Positions 1 through 13,337 of a stretch of DNA of 64,000 nt are shown here, piece by piece. Positions within the stretch are counted from its first letter, which is position 1; every line of letters begins with the position of its first letter. Under the pieces are notes generated by a model. The model ran no database searches. It saw only the letters and a program-made list of their open reading frames with translations, and had not been told where the DNA came from. This DNA comes from Corynebacterium pseudokroppenstedtii. GTDB lineage: Bacteria > Actinomycetota > Actinomycetes > Mycobacteriales > Mycobacteriaceae. The position numbers were made by a program, and so were the translations under genes. The stretch lies in NCBI RefSeq assembly GCF_019754945.1, contig NZ_JAEUWU010000005.1, forward strand, positions 62,001-126,000. Direction: 5' to 3'.

Positions 1-301
1 AGATACCTCCAACACAACGATCACCATTGAACTGAACGGTGAATCGCACCGGGCGACCAGCGGTCTTACCGTCCGAGCACTCGTCAAAGCTGTGTCAGTG
101 GACGGCGATAACGCCGACCTCACCGCTCTCGCCAACACCGCGAATAACCCGCCCACCAGCAATGACACCACCGTCGATGATGATTTCGACGGTTACGCCG
201 TCGCCATTAATGACGAGATCGTCCCGAAATCCACATGGCAGACCGCCACCATTAGCGACGGCGATCGCATCGAACTTCTCACCGCTGTTCAAGGAGGCTA
301 G
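1..301 (+). CDS. thiS: ThiS sulfur-carrier protein, 5' end cut by window edge
   Basis: Ubiquitin-like sulfur carrier for thiamine thiazole synthesis; its C-terminal Gly-Gly is adenylated by ThiF and thiocarboxylated, and ThiG uses the sulfur. The reading frame is open from base 2 and runs through TITIELNGE to a terminal VQGG before the stop at 299-301, which is the diagnostic ThiS ending. The start codon lies before the window. The visible 99 residues exceed the usual ThiS length (about 65-70), mainly because of an acidic, Asn/Thr-rich insert of roughly 25 residues between the helix and the YAVAINDEIVP strand. The GGAGG that encodes the Gly-Gly tail also serves as ribosome binding site for thiG four bases on, so the two genes are translationally linked. 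thiO probably lies upstream, outside the window (inference from corynebacterial order). Confidence 0.88.
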   Translation, partial: DTSNTTITIELNGESHRATSGLTVRALVKAVSVDGDNADLTALANTANNPPTSNDTTVDDDFDGYAVAINDEIVPKSTWQTATISDGDRIELLTAVQGG

Positions 302-2438
<2,137 letters not shown>

Positions 2439-2627
2439 GCCGCAACCCCGGCCTTAATCGTCGTCAAAGCTTGCCTCAAACGTGGTCAGTGGGATGACAA
2501 GTAAGGAATAAGCGCCGGAGTATGTCCCGTATCTGACGTAAGCTCGAAGGGGTAGTGGGACGTGGGGGGCGTCACCCCGCGGTCGTACCCGTTGGTTAAT
2601 GCAGTCGGATAGGCAGGCAAGGGCTCA

Positions 2628-4007
2628 ATGAACACGCTTGATTACGCGCTATGGTGGCAGATTTACCCCCTCGGAGCGTGCGGAACAGACATGTTCAGCC
2701 CCCAATCCGACGAACCATCCGACGGGGAAACGCCGGACGCCGAACCATCCGCCGAACCAACGCCCGACGGCGCATCATCCGAGCCAACCTCCGAGCGTGG
2801 CGTCGATAAGCCTGGAAAATTGCGAAAACTAGAAGCCTGGCTGGATTATGCCATTGAGCTGGGCTGTTCGGGGATTTTGCTCGGGCCCATTTTCGAGTCG
2901 ACGGCACACGGATATGACACCACGAATCACCTGCAGATCGATCCACGGTTAGGTTCGCTGGAGGATTTTGACCACCTGATGGGGGAGTGCTCCAAGCGCG
3001 GTCTCAAGGTGATGCTGGACGGTGTGTTTAACCACGTGGGGACGCAGCATCCCCTGGTGGCCGAGTCGGTTGAGCGTGCGCGCGCAGGGGCTGAGCAGAC
3101 ACCGGTGAAAACGCACACGCACGACGGGGAGATCGTGTCGGTTCCTTGGGAGGGGAACCTCGATTTGGCTGAGCTGGACCACTCTGACCCGCACGTGGCC
3201 GACATGGTGGTGGACATCATGGAGTATTGGCTGGATCGCGGGATCACCGGCTGGCGGCTCGATGCCGCGTATTCGGTGCCCACCGAGTTTTGGCGGACCG
3301 TTATCGACCGCGTGCGCGCTCACTATCCCGATGCGGTGTACCTCGGTGAGATCATCCACGGCGAGGAACAGGGCGGGTACATCGAGTTCGCCGCTCAGTC
3401 TCACATGGACTCGATCACACAATACGAGGTGTGGCAGGCCATCTGGAGCAGCATTAAAAACGCGAACATGTGGGAGCTGGACCACGCACTCGGCCGGCAC
3501 CAGACGTTTGTGGAGCAGGGTGCGGCCGTCGCTAATAATCAGCCCGACAAGCGGCCGATCCTTCCGTTGACGTTCATTGGTAATCACGATGTGTCGCGCA
3601 TTGCTTCGGTGGTGGGGGATAACGGCGCAGTGCTCGCTGCCGTCGCGCAGTTGATGCTTCCCGGTATGCCGAGCATTTATTACGGCGATGAGCAGGGATT
3701 TCGAGGTGAAAAGCAGGATGGCTTGTATGCCGACGCCGACATTCGGCCGCCCCTGCCGGATTCCCCAGCAGTTTTATTGCCGACGGGGGAATGGCTGCAT
3801 GAGATTTATCAACGTCTGATCGGGATTCGTAGGAACCATCCGTGGATCGCGCGTGGCGACCTTGTGGTGGAAAACGTTGAAGATCACATGATCACGTTTG
3901 CAGTGACGGGGCAGAACCAGACGTTGCGGACGATGATTAGCCGGGACCCGGACCGTGCCGTGGTGACCGTCGATGACGAGCAAGTTTTCTATTGGGAGCA
4001 GCAGTAG
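2628..4007 (+). CDS. GH13 (alpha-amylase family) glycosidase
   Basis: Retaining alpha-glucan-active enzyme of glycoside hydrolase family 13. The four family motifs are in order: DGVFNH (131-136), GWRLDAA with nucleophile D212, GEIIHG with acid/base E241, and GNHDV with transition-state stabiliser D321. A Pro/Glu/Ser-rich loop (about 24-60) interrupts the first beta-alpha unit. There is no signal peptide, so it should act in the cytosol on maltodextrin, trehalose-related or glycogen-derived substrates; the exact specificity cannot be read from sequence. The C-terminal region looks like the usual small beta domain. It follows thiF by 189 bases that hold no obvious terminator, so its own promoter is likely but not proven. 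Confidence 0.85.
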   Translation: MNTLDYALWWQIYPLGACGTDMFSPQSDEPSDGETPDAEPSAEPTPDGASSEPTSERGVDKPGKLRKLEAWLDYAIELGCSGILLGPIFESTAHGYDTTNHLQIDPRLGSLEDFDHLMGECSKRGLKVMLDGVFNHVGTQHPLVAESVERARAGAEQTPVKTHTHDGEIVSVPWEGNLDLAELDHSDPHVADMVVDIMEYWLDRGITGWRLDAAYSVPTEFWRTVIDRVRAHYPDAVYLGEIIHGEEQGGYIEFAAQSHMDSITQYEVWQAIWSSIKNANMWELDHALGRHQTFVEQGAAVANNQPDKRPILPLTFIGNHDVSRIASVVGDNGAVLAAVAQLMLPGMPSIYYGDEQGFRGEKQDGLYADADIRPPLPDSPAVLLPTGEWLHEIYQRLIGIRRNHPWIARGDLVVENVEDHMITFAVTGQNQTLRTMISRDPDRAVVTVDDEQVFYWEQQ

Positions 4008-4115
4008 GAATCGCGCTTTGAGGTTAGACTTCCGAAGCGAAGTAAAAAGCTCTACGCTAAATGTCACTGACTTTTGTAGGGTAGCCTGGCTAAAATAGCT
4101 GAGGAGGAAATCTGG

Positions 4116-4817
4116 TTGAAACTTACAACCGACCAATTAACTGTGAAATACGGCTCGCATATCGCGGTTGATCACATCAGCTTAAATGTCGATACCGGAT
4201 TTCATGCATTACTCGGCCCCAATGGTGCAGGGAAATCATCTCTGCTCAGGACAATCGCCGGGCTTACTCAGCCGAGCAGCGGCAGTGTGTATATAGATGG
4301 CCGGGTTAGTGACCCGCGTAGTGGCTTGGTGGGCTACCTCCCTCAGGAAAATCTCGAAAAATCACGCTTTACCGTGCGGGAACACCTTGCGTACATGTGT
4401 TGGCTGAGGAAAGTCCCACAGCACAAGGTCCGCCACGAGGTCGACAGACTGATAGAGCTCGCTGGTCTTTCGGATAAAGCTGATTCACTCATCAAGCATT
4501 TGTCTGGCGGTATGCGACGAAGGGTTGGAATATCATCTGCTCTTGTTTCGTCACCACCGGTTATTTTGCTCGACGAACCAACTGCAGGGCTGGACTTATC
4601 ACAACGGTCAGCATGTAAGAGAATACTTCATCATGCCTCACAGTCCTCCACAGTTATTATTTCGACACACATAGTCGAAGATGTCATAGAAAATGCAGAC
4701 ACCCTCACGATTATGAAAAACGGAGTAAAAGAATACTCGGGGCCATGGGAAAAATTTGGAGCAGGAAGAGACATCAACAAACTCAACACGATGTATCTAG
4801 ATCTGCTGGAATCATGA
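4116..4817 (+). CDS. ABC transporter ATP-binding protein
   Basis: Cytosolic ATPase subunit of an ABC transporter, 233 residues. It has Walker A GPNGAGKSS (34-42), signature LSGGMRRR (129-136), Walker B VILLDEPTAGLD (149-160) and the H-loop STH. It is closest in style to single-domain exporter ATPases paired with multi-span membrane proteins. The start is TTG at 4116, eight bases after a strong GAGGAGG (4101-4107). The stop overlaps an ATG of the downstream region (ATGA at 4814-4817). Base composition is clearly more AT-rich than the flanking thi genes, which suggests acquisition by transfer. The substrate is unknown. Confidence 0.88.
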   Translation: MKLTTDQLTVKYGSHIAVDHISLNVDTGFHALLGPNGAGKSSLLRTIAGLTQPSSGSVYIDGRVSDPRSGLVGYLPQENLEKSRFTVREHLAYMCWLRKVPQHKVRHEVDRLIELAGLSDKADSLIKHLSGGMRRRVGISSALVSSPPVILLDEPTAGLDLSQRSACKRILHHASQSSTVIISTHIVEDVIENADTLTIMKNGVKEYSGPWEKFGAGRDINKLNTMYLDLLES

Positions 4818-4837
4818 ACTCCGGAACAGCCCTGTGA

Positions 4838-6508
4838 GTGCGTCATAATAGAGTTCATTATTTCTTTCTGACGTCCCTTATACTTTCGCTTCTTGTAAAA
4901 TCTGCCACGTGGATATTACTAGAGCAGAACGGAAATTCTGTCGACATCGACACTGTATGGGTTTCTGCTCTGATATCGATTCCACTCCTTTTTATATTCA
5001 CTCATGAGGATGACTTTGATCGTGTCTCCCCACGGTCCATTAAAAGTAGACGGCTAATACTCCTCGCTCTGGTAACCGTATGGGCTGCTCTAGTAGGGTT
5101 GCTGTGTTTTTGGGGAGATTTCTCAGACTATGGTTCTCTTACGGTCATAAGGAACGACATCGGCCTTATTGGCCTGGGGTTAGTATCAACCTACGTCCTG
5201 AAAAAGACGTTTATCTGGGTACTTCCAGTGTTCGCGGTTCTTGGGTCTCTCACGTTTAGTTGGCCATTAGAGCCGTCTATCGGGCATAGTCTCTGGGGTG
5301 CTCTGCGTGCGCCGTGCAGCTTCGTTATGCCTGGTGGGCAGCCGAACCTCAGCGCGCTCCTTATTATCGTGATGTGGGCCGTGGGAGCCGTGATATATGT
5401 TCAAGGATGGTCGAAGAGGCGAAAAGATAAGGGCTCTCGTTCCCTAACGGGTTTCCGCCCCGGCAAGAGCTACTCCTCACTAGTATCAAAAGGAAAACTG
5501 AGAGCGTCATATGCAATTCCGATTGCGCTGATTCTTATCATCTTTTCGGTGGTGGCTTCTCTGTCGAGTGCGTCGTCATGGCTGGGTAGTCCACAACTCT
5601 TGATGATGCAGGGACTAACCGTCTTAATACTCTTCTTCTCTCCGGCGACTCTATGCGCCAGTGTGATATCTAGTCAGGCGCGGTGGCGAAGTGGAACGGC
5701 CGACTGGGAGGATACGTCCCCCAGAAGTCGTAAAGAGAGGTTAGTTAGCGCTTTTCGCATATCCGCGTTAAGCACGTTTATCCCCCTCGTCATTCTGGCA
5801 TTAGTGTTAATAGCGATTTCTTTTGTCAGAGCCGTTCTATCCGGGGTTTCTTATCGCGTTACTATCAGGCAACTCTGGGCGGGGACCCCGACCTTCTTGA
5901 TGATTGTTGGGCTCTTACTGGTGTCGTGCGTGATTGGCACCGTTCTAGGCTCTCTGTTCAGAGGCGTGTGGATAGCACCACTGTGTTTATTCCTTGGTGT
6001 GGTGTTCTTTATATCAGTTCCTGTGGGCTCGTCCACAAGCGTCGATCGTGCTTGGGATGAAGAATATGGTTTTTCATCATGTACAACATCCGAAAAATTC
6101 TCGATTGAAGTGTGCAGTTCGGCACCAAATTCCGGCTACCTCAAGCCCATGGCAGCAACTTTGGACGATATATACCAAGAAACGTCATACCGGGACGACC
6201 TTCCTCGTAAATTCGTCCTGGTGAACTCGGTGTTCGATGTCAAACACGATGATGTTTTGTCTGTAGGGTTACAGGACCAGCGTCATGTCGTAGCACCTAG
6301 GTCACTCGACAAGGAAACAATATTCAGGGATATCAATCAGTCGCTGTCATACATTTATTTGGGCAGTGCTTCCCATAGTGGGCAGCAAGCGAATTTTGAC
6401 ACTGATCAGGTGCTTTCTGCTTTCCGCCCGAATACCGTCCCCACCGATAATCAAGTCATTTCACAAATAGATGTGATGAAACAGCGCCTGGATAATGACG
6501 GCCAATGA
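4838..6508 (+). CDS. Multi-spanning membrane protein, putative partner of the upstream ABC ATPase
   Basis: I do not recognise a named family. The 556-residue product has roughly ten hydrophobic segments (about residues 6-405) and a polar C-terminal domain (about 410-556) with two Cys in CTTSEKFSIEVC. Its position directly after the ATPase gene argues that it is the permease or an accessory subunit. The start is uncertain: GTG 4838 has no good ribosome site and lies immediately after an in-frame TGA (4835-4837). The overlapping ATG at 4814 would be the natural coupled start, but it reads only seven codons before that TGA. Either GTG is used by reinitiation or the gene carries a nonsense mutation near its 5' end. 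AT content is high: bases 4861-4920 have 23 G+C of 60. Confidence 0.6.
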   Translation: MRHNRVHYFFLTSLILSLLVKSATWILLEQNGNSVDIDTVWVSALISIPLLFIFTHEDDFDRVSPRSIKSRRLILLALVTVWAALVGLLCFWGDFSDYGSLTVIRNDIGLIGLGLVSTYVLKKTFIWVLPVFAVLGSLTFSWPLEPSIGHSLWGALRAPCSFVMPGGQPNLSALLIIVMWAVGAVIYVQGWSKRRKDKGSRSLTGFRPGKSYSSLVSKGKLRASYAIPIALILIIFSVVASLSSASSWLGSPQLLMMQGLTVLILFFSPATLCASVISSQARWRSGTADWEDTSPRSRKERLVSAFRISALSTFIPLVILALVLIAISFVRAVLSGVSYRVTIRQLWAGTPTFLMIVGLLLVSCVIGTVLGSLFRGVWIAPLCLFLGVVFFISVPVGSSTSVDRAWDEEYGFSSCTTSEKFSIEVCSSAPNSGYLKPMAATLDDIYQETSYRDDLPRKFVLVNSVFDVKHDDVLSVGLQDQRHVVAPRSLDKETIFRDINQSLSYIYLGSASHSGQQANFDTDQVLSAFRPNTVPTDNQVISQIDVMKQRLDNDGQ

Positions 6509-6580
6509 CCAGGTCCGACGAAGGGCGCAACTAGGGACCTAAAACACCCCGGTAGCAGCTAAATCGTCCCATTTCCGCGC

Positions 6581-7246
6581 TCACTCGCTACGGAACCTGT
6601 CCAACGCACGTCGGGCTAGCTCTCCGGGGTTATCAGCGTGCATCAGTGCTCGCACCATTGCGCACCCGGCGATACCGGTAGCGCTCAGAGCCGCAACGTC
6701 GTCGGGTGTCACGTCCCCGATGGCGACAATGGGCAAGGATGTTGCCGCTACGAGTGGCCGATAACCCTCAACGCCAATGGGCGCCCGGCCCGAATCCTTC
6801 GTCGGCGTCGGACGGAAAGGCCCCGCACCGATGTAGTCAATAACCCCTGGGTGCGATCGGTGGAACTGTTCCGCGGCCTCGACAAGTGGCAGCGTCCCGG
6901 TCGTCAGCCCGATGAGGGCATCCGGACCGAGCATGTCGCGGGCCGCATCTGGGGGAAGATCATCTTGCCCCAGGTGAACACCATCGACGGGGGCCCCGGC
7001 GCGTCGCGCAGCGTAGGCCACATCGGCGCGGTCATCGACGACGACTCTCGTGTGGGGATTTGCCCGGTGAACAGCTGTGGCACATTCCGTCACAAGGCTG
7101 AGCAGGTCCCGCGTGGCGAGGTCCTTCGCGCGCACCTGGACGACGCCGGCCCCAGCCGCCGCGACCTCCGCCGCGGTGTCAACGGTATGCCGGTCCGTCC
7201 CCGACGTGACCAGGTAGAGGCGGAAATCCGTGTCGGTGGGGGCCAT
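6581..7246 (-). CDS. thiE: Thiamine-phosphate synthase ThiE
   Basis: Joins HMP pyrophosphate and thiazole phosphate to thiamine phosphate in the cytosol. The 221-residue product shows the pyrophosphate/Mg-binding segments expected: VQVRAK (36-41), VVVDDRADVAY, and the thiazole-phosphate loop GPFRPTPTKDSG. Length is normal for the family. It lies 115 bases downstream of thiC on the same strand, so it is probably transcribed with thiC and thereby placed under the TPP riboswitch; no second riboswitch is visible before it. It converges with the membrane protein gene that ends at 6508. Confidence 0.94.
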   Translation of the reverse strand: MAPTDTDFRLYLVTSGTDRHTVDTAAEVAAAGAGVVQVRAKDLATRDLLSLVTECATAVHRANPHTRVVVDDRADVAYAARRAGAPVDGVHLGQDDLPPDAARDMLGPDALIGLTTGTLPLVEAAEQFHRSHPGVIDYIGAGPFRPTPTKDSGRAPIGVEGYRPLVAATSLPIVAIGDVTPDDVAALSATGIAGCAMVRALMHADNPGELARRALDRFRSE

Positions 7247-7361
7247 TCGTGTCCTATCGTCCTATTCGTCGTGTATTAGTACCGCGAGCTCGGGGAGGTG
7301 CCAACGCTCCGGCACAGGTTTTACTCCGCGGCTGTTACCCCGCAGTTGTTACTCCGCGACG

Positions 7362-9368
<2,007 letters not shown>

Positions 9369-9455
9369 TTAGTGTATGTCAGGCGGCGGGTGTAGTCAGA
9401 ACGTTCGCGACAAAATGTTGCAACCGGGGGTAAGTGGGCGTGCCAACGGCGTGGG

Positions 9456-10085
9456 TCACAGCCAGCCAGCATCGCGCGCGACGGTAGCTGCTTCGGCGCG
9501 AGTCGTGGTGTTAGTTTTCGCGATGGCGCGAGATATGTGATTGCGAACGGTGCCAGGGGAGAGGAACAGCGTCGACGCTATGCTCGCGATCGTCGCTCCC
9601 GTGAGCGCTTCGCGGAGCACATCGCGTTCGCGGGCGGTGAGCGGATTGTCCCCGGTGGCGCGCACTTTGTCATGAAGCTGCAGGGGAATGATGGTTTTGC
9701 CTGCATAGACGTCCCGGATCGCGCTGGTCAGCGTTTCTACGGGTGAGTCCTTGACGACGAAACCACGCGCGCCCGCGTCGAGTGCCCGTTGCAGGTATCC
9801 GGGCCGGCCGAAGGTAGTGACGATAATGACTCGGCACTGGTTGTGCTCGGCGAGATCTGCGGTGGCCTGAATGCCGTCGATACCAGGCATTTCGATGTCG
9901 ATGAGCGCCACATCGGCGTGGCTGTCAGCAATACGATGTGTGAGGTTATGCGCGTCCGTTGCAGTCCCGACGACGTCAATATCGCGCTCCAGAGTGAGAA
10001 GCGACTCGAGAGCACTCAGGATGAGTGATTGATCGTCGACGATGAAGACGCGGATGACGTCTTCATTGGGTTGGTGGGGGCTCAT
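9456..10085 (-). CDS. NarL/LuxR-family response regulator
   Basis: DNA-binding output protein of a two-component system. The receiver domain (about 10-125) has the acidic pair VDD (17-18), phosphoacceptor D63 in ALIDIEMPG, and the conserved lysine in VVKDSP (K112). A LuxR-type helix-turn-helix follows (about 147-190, LTARERDVL to VRNHISRAI). The ATG overlaps the stop of the kinase gene (ATGA at 10085-10082), so the two are translationally coupled. It is last in the minus-strand operon ABC ATPase - permease - kinase - regulator. The layout resembles DesKR/LnrJK-like systems that control an adjacent ABC exporter; the signal is unknown. Confidence 0.93.
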   Translation of the reverse strand: MSPHQPNEDVIRVFIVDDQSLILSALESLLTLERDIDVVGTATDAHNLTHRIADSHADVALIDIEMPGIDGIQATADLAEHNQCRVIIVTTFGRPGYLQRALDAGARGFVVKDSPVETLTSAIRDVYAGKTIIPLQLHDKVRATGDNPLTARERDVLREALTGATIASIASTLFLSPGTVRNHISRAIAKTNTTTRAEAATVARDAGWL

Positions 10086-11275
10086 GGCTCTCCCTTCTGC
10101 GTCTGTGCCGACGGAGTCTTCGTCCTTTTTGGCATGGTCTCGACGGTGAGTATCGTCCCCTTACCCGGCGCTGAGTGGATCGAGAACGACGCGCCGATAT
10201 TGTGGGCGCGACGTTTCATGCCCTCCAGCCCGTGTTGTTTCACATTGGCGAGCCCATGGTGCCGGCCGCCGTCCTCCGCGTTGGGTAACCCATTGGCATT
10301 GCTGCGTTTCTTCTGGTCAAAGCCGCGTCCGTCGTCGGCAATAATGAGTTTGGCGGGCGTCGCGGTGATGGATGCGGATTGTGCCTCGGCGTGACAAAGA
10401 ATATTGGTGGTCGCTTCTTTCACTATTGCTGCGTAAAGCGAAGCTGTGGCGGGTGGAAGATCGTCGTCCACCTGTGCGGTGAGAGAAATCCCCGCGGAGG
10501 TACACACTGCCTGCGCTTCTTCGATAGTTTCCGTTAACGACGGGGGAGCTAGCTCGTCAAGCGCGGATCGCATGTCGTTGAGGGCGGAATGGGACAGCTC
10601 GTAGATTTCGTCGATTTCGCCGCGAGCTTTGTCCTTGTCGGCATCGACGAGGCGCGACGCGAGCTGCGCTTTGACTGCAATGACGGTGAGGCTGTGGCTC
10701 AGCACATCATGCATGGCGGTGGCATAGGCCTCGCGTTGGTGCGCGCGGTCCAGCTGGCGCTCGAGTTCCCGGCGTCGTTCTTCGTCGGCGTGGGCGACTC
10801 CTACTCCAATGACGATCGCGACACCCACTCCGACGGCAAGGACGATGGGCAATGTCTGACCGTGGAGCTGCGGTGATGCGAAGAGAACGCAGACGACGAG
10901 AACCGTCGATACGAAAATCCCCGTTATGATCCCTTGCCGACCGGATCGGATAAAGACCCACAGCGCACAGATGTATGGAATGAAACACACGGAAGATAGG
11001 CCAGTGACGGGGTAAGTCACCGCCCCTATGGCAATAAGGACCCCCGTGACACCCCATAGTTTGAGCGCCTTGTTGTCCTCGAATTTGTGTACATACCGGT
11101 AGACGCTGAGATATACGACGCCGAAGGCTATGACCAGTATCGACGCGATGATCCGAGCGAAGATGCCGGCGTCGGCGGTGAAACATGTCCCAAGAGGGAA
11201 GGTCAGATAGATGAGCCACACGGCCGGATACAGGAGCTCAGTATTCCTCCAGGTGCGGGGGTGTGGTCGGGCCAT
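10082..11275 (-). CDS. Membrane sensor histidine kinase, HisKA_3 type
   Basis: Sensor of the two-component system. The N-terminal ~160 residues hold about five to six hydrophobic spans with little extracytoplasmic loop, typical of intramembrane-sensing kinases of the DesK type. The dimerisation/phosphoacceptor helix carries H189 in AMHDVLSHSLTVIAVKA. The ATPase domain shows the N box KEATTNILCHA and the G box IADDGRGFD. The last ~60 residues include an inserted polar loop before GLEGMKRRAHNIGA. The gene sits 54 bases after the permease gene and overlaps the regulator gene, so sensor and exporter are co-transcribed. Cell-envelope stress or an antimicrobial lipid/peptide is a plausible cue by analogy only. 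Confidence 0.92.
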   Translation of the reverse strand: MARPHPRTWRNTELLYPAVWLIYLTFPLGTCFTADAGIFARIIASILVIAFGVVYLSVYRYVHKFEDNKALKLWGVTGVLIAIGAVTYPVTGLSSVCFIPYICALWVFIRSGRQGIITGIFVSTVLVVCVLFASPQLHGQTLPIVLAVGVGVAIVIGVGVAHADEERRRELERQLDRAHQREAYATAMHDVLSHSLTVIAVKAQLASRLVDADKDKARGEIDEIYELSHSALNDMRSALDELAPPSLTETIEEAQAVCTSAGISLTAQVDDDLPPATASLYAAIVKEATTNILCHAEAQSASITATPAKLIIADDGRGFDQKKRSNANGLPNAEDGGRHHGLANVKQHGLEGMKRRAHNIGASFSIHSAPGKGTILTVETMPKRTKTPSAQTQKGEP

Positions 11276-11329
11276 GATTGCTGTCTCCGTGTGGACGTGG
11301 TGATGCTTGTGGTGCCGAGTTTTCGGCGC

Positions 11330-12166
11330 TTATTTCTTGATGGCTCTTCGTACCCCTACGACGCACAGGAGGGCGAAAATTGCGGTCCACATGAGTGTAA
11401 CGGAGAGCGCGAAAACCGGGGATTCAGTCATAATGAGGTTCCCGTTGTTGCCGAATTGATCGCCTGCCATTTGCGGCCAGTGCGCGATGGTGATGGGACC
11501 GTAGAACGGTGTGAAACGCGAAATATCGAAGAGTGTTCCGTGTAATGGCATGAATACTCCGCCGAAAAAAGCCAGAATGACCAGTGATCCCGAGGAGATG
11601 CCCGTCGCTGTTTCGGTGCGCAGCCAGAGTGCAGCGGCGAGCCCATAAACAGCGAAAGGGAGGGTAACGAGCCAGCTCAGAACACCTGTTGCTATCCACT
11701 GCCATACATGGTCGAACTGGGAACCTGTTGCGACCGCGGTGGCGAACGTCACCAGGATGGGGAGAGCAGCGAACGCGACCATAGCGACAATCGTCCCCGC
11801 CACGGACTGCGTCGTGGTGAGCCCCGCGAGGTGGAGTTGGCGGTTCCATCCCTCCTGCCGAGCCTGCGTCGCGCTACCAGAGATCGAGGTCATGGCGATG
11901 GCGGATCCGTAGAGCCCCATCCCGGTCATGATGAAGGCCGCGACGTTGCCCTCCCTGAGCACGGAGTCCGAGTTCTCCGTGGCCGTCCCGAACATTAGGT
12001 ACAAAGCTGCGGGCAGAATTAGGCAGAAAACAAGGGTTTCTGGCCGACGAAGCAGCTCCGTGAAATAGTGCCAGCTGTACAACATTGTCGACGTCAACCC
12101 TGAGCGAGAACGGGGCGTTGCCGTGTTCTGCAAGGGCGCGGTTGATATTGGTCGTGTGGAAATCAT
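11330..12166 (-). CDS. ABC-2 type transporter permease
   Basis: Membrane subunit of an exporter, 278 residues with about six hydrophobic spans (first at roughly 49-67, last at about 250-272). The ATG at 12166 is chosen over the upstream in-frame start at 12232 because AGGAG stands eight bases before it and the longer form would overlap the ATPase gene. The ATPase encoded just upstream (40-base gap) is the likely partner, and the sensor kinase follows. The substrate is unknown. Confidence 0.85.
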   Translation of the reverse strand: MISTRPISTAPLQNTATPRSRSGLTSTMLYSWHYFTELLRRPETLVFCLILPAALYLMFGTATENSDSVLREGNVAAFIMTGMGLYGSAIAMTSISGSATQARQEGWNRQLHLAGLTTTQSVAGTIVAMVAFAALPILVTFATAVATGSQFDHVWQWIATGVLSWLVTLPFAVYGLAAALWLRTETATGISSGSLVILAFFGGVFMPLHGTLFDISRFTPFYGPITIAHWPQMAGDQFGNNGNLIMTESPVFALSVTLMWTAIFALLCVVGVRRAIKK

Positions 12167-12206
12167 CTGTAACTCCTGGTTTGGGGGTGGTGTGGGGGCC
12201 GTGCCT

Positions 12207-13190
12207 TCACCGCGTAAGTTCAGTGAACGCATCGTCGAGCGCAGCGCGATTCACGGTGGGATGAATAAGCAACTTTTGCTGCAGAGTGTGGAGTAAAACC
12301 TGGTCAGGGTTTGTGGTGTGAATGATGACCTCCTCGCCGTGCCGCTCATACGTGTCGTCTGCGGAGAGACACGCTTTAATACGAGCGTCGACGCGTGAAG
12401 CAGCGCTGGGCCGCGCCGCGCTGGGCAAATACCCTTCGTCCGCGCTGACTGCAGATCCGGGTGCTGAACTATTCCGCGCACCCTCGTCGTCGGCAATGGC
12501 CAACGAAGCTCGGATAATTGTGGGATAACGCGAGGTCAGTTGCTCGGGTGTCCCGTCGGCAACAATTTTTCCAGCGTTCAGGACGATAACCCGGTCGGCA
12601 TATCGCTCCGCCTCCGGGAGGTAATGCGTGGCGAAGAGCACGGTGATGCCGTCGTCGGCCATGGATTGGATGCCGCTCCACAGCTCAGAGCGTGTTGTGA
12701 CATCTAGCCCGGAGCTGGGTTCGTCGAGGATGAGAACCTGCGGGTCCGACATGGTGGCTAGAGCCAGCCGCAGCCGTTGGCGCTGACCGCCGGAAAGCTT
12801 TCCGATTTTGCGTTTCCTCAGCCGGTTGAGGATCGGGTCGCGCAGGACCGCGCTGGGGCTCAGGCGTTGCGGGTGAACGGAGGTGAGGGTTCGCACCATT
12901 CTCTCGACGGTCATGGTGCTGGGTAGGCCGCCGTCTTGAAGCGCGGCACCGACAATCCCGGCGCGCACTGCGCTCGCCGGGGTGCGGCCGTACACGGAGA
13001 TCGTGCCGGTGTCGGGCTGGGAAAGTCCGAGAATGAGGTCAAGAAGTGTGGATTTACCTGCGCCATTGGGCCCGAGTATGGCAACGACTTCGCCGGCATC
13101 AACCGATAGCGAGACGCCGTCGACCGCGGTGGTTGCCCCGAACTTGCGAGTGACTTCCCGAACAGTGATGGCGGTGCGTGAACTGGTCAT
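12207..13190 (-). CDS. ABC transporter ATP-binding protein (exporter, with C-terminal extension)
   Basis: ATPase of the exporter encoded with the two-component system. It shows Walker A GPNGAGKST, signature LSGGQRQRL, Walker B VLILDEPSSGLD and H-loop ATHYLPEAE. After the ATPase fold there is a ~90-residue C-terminal region with an Ala/Ser-rich linker, a feature of DrrA-like drug exporters. The ATG at 13190 (327 residues) is preferred; an ATG at 13232 is in frame but adds a segment unlike the family, and neither has a clear ribosome site. It is the first gene of the minus-strand operon and is divergent from thiD, sharing a ~147-base promoter region. Confidence 0.88.
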   Translation of the reverse strand: MTSSRTAITVREVTRKFGATTAVDGVSLSVDAGEVVAILGPNGAGKSTLLDLILGLSQPDTGTISVYGRTPASAVRAGIVGAALQDGGLPSTMTVERMVRTLTSVHPQRLSPSAVLRDPILNRLRKRKIGKLSGGQRQRLRLALATMSDPQVLILDEPSSGLDVTTRSELWSGIQSMADDGITVLFATHYLPEAERYADRVIVLNAGKIVADGTPEQLTSRYPTIIRASLAIADDEGARNSSAPGSAVSADEGYLPSAARPSAASRVDARIKACLSADDTYERHGEEVIIHTTNPDQVLLHTLQQKLLIHPTVNRAALDDAFTELTR

Positions 13191-13337
13191 AAACCAAGTA
13201 CAGCCGACGATGGCGGCGTGGAACAGTGCCATTTGTCATGGTTTTCGCGGCGGTCCGCGCAGGCTTGTATGTGTGAGTATGTGTGAGTTTATTTGTGAAA
13301 CCTGTTATCGGGTAACCCGCGCGCTTAGTGTGGAAAC

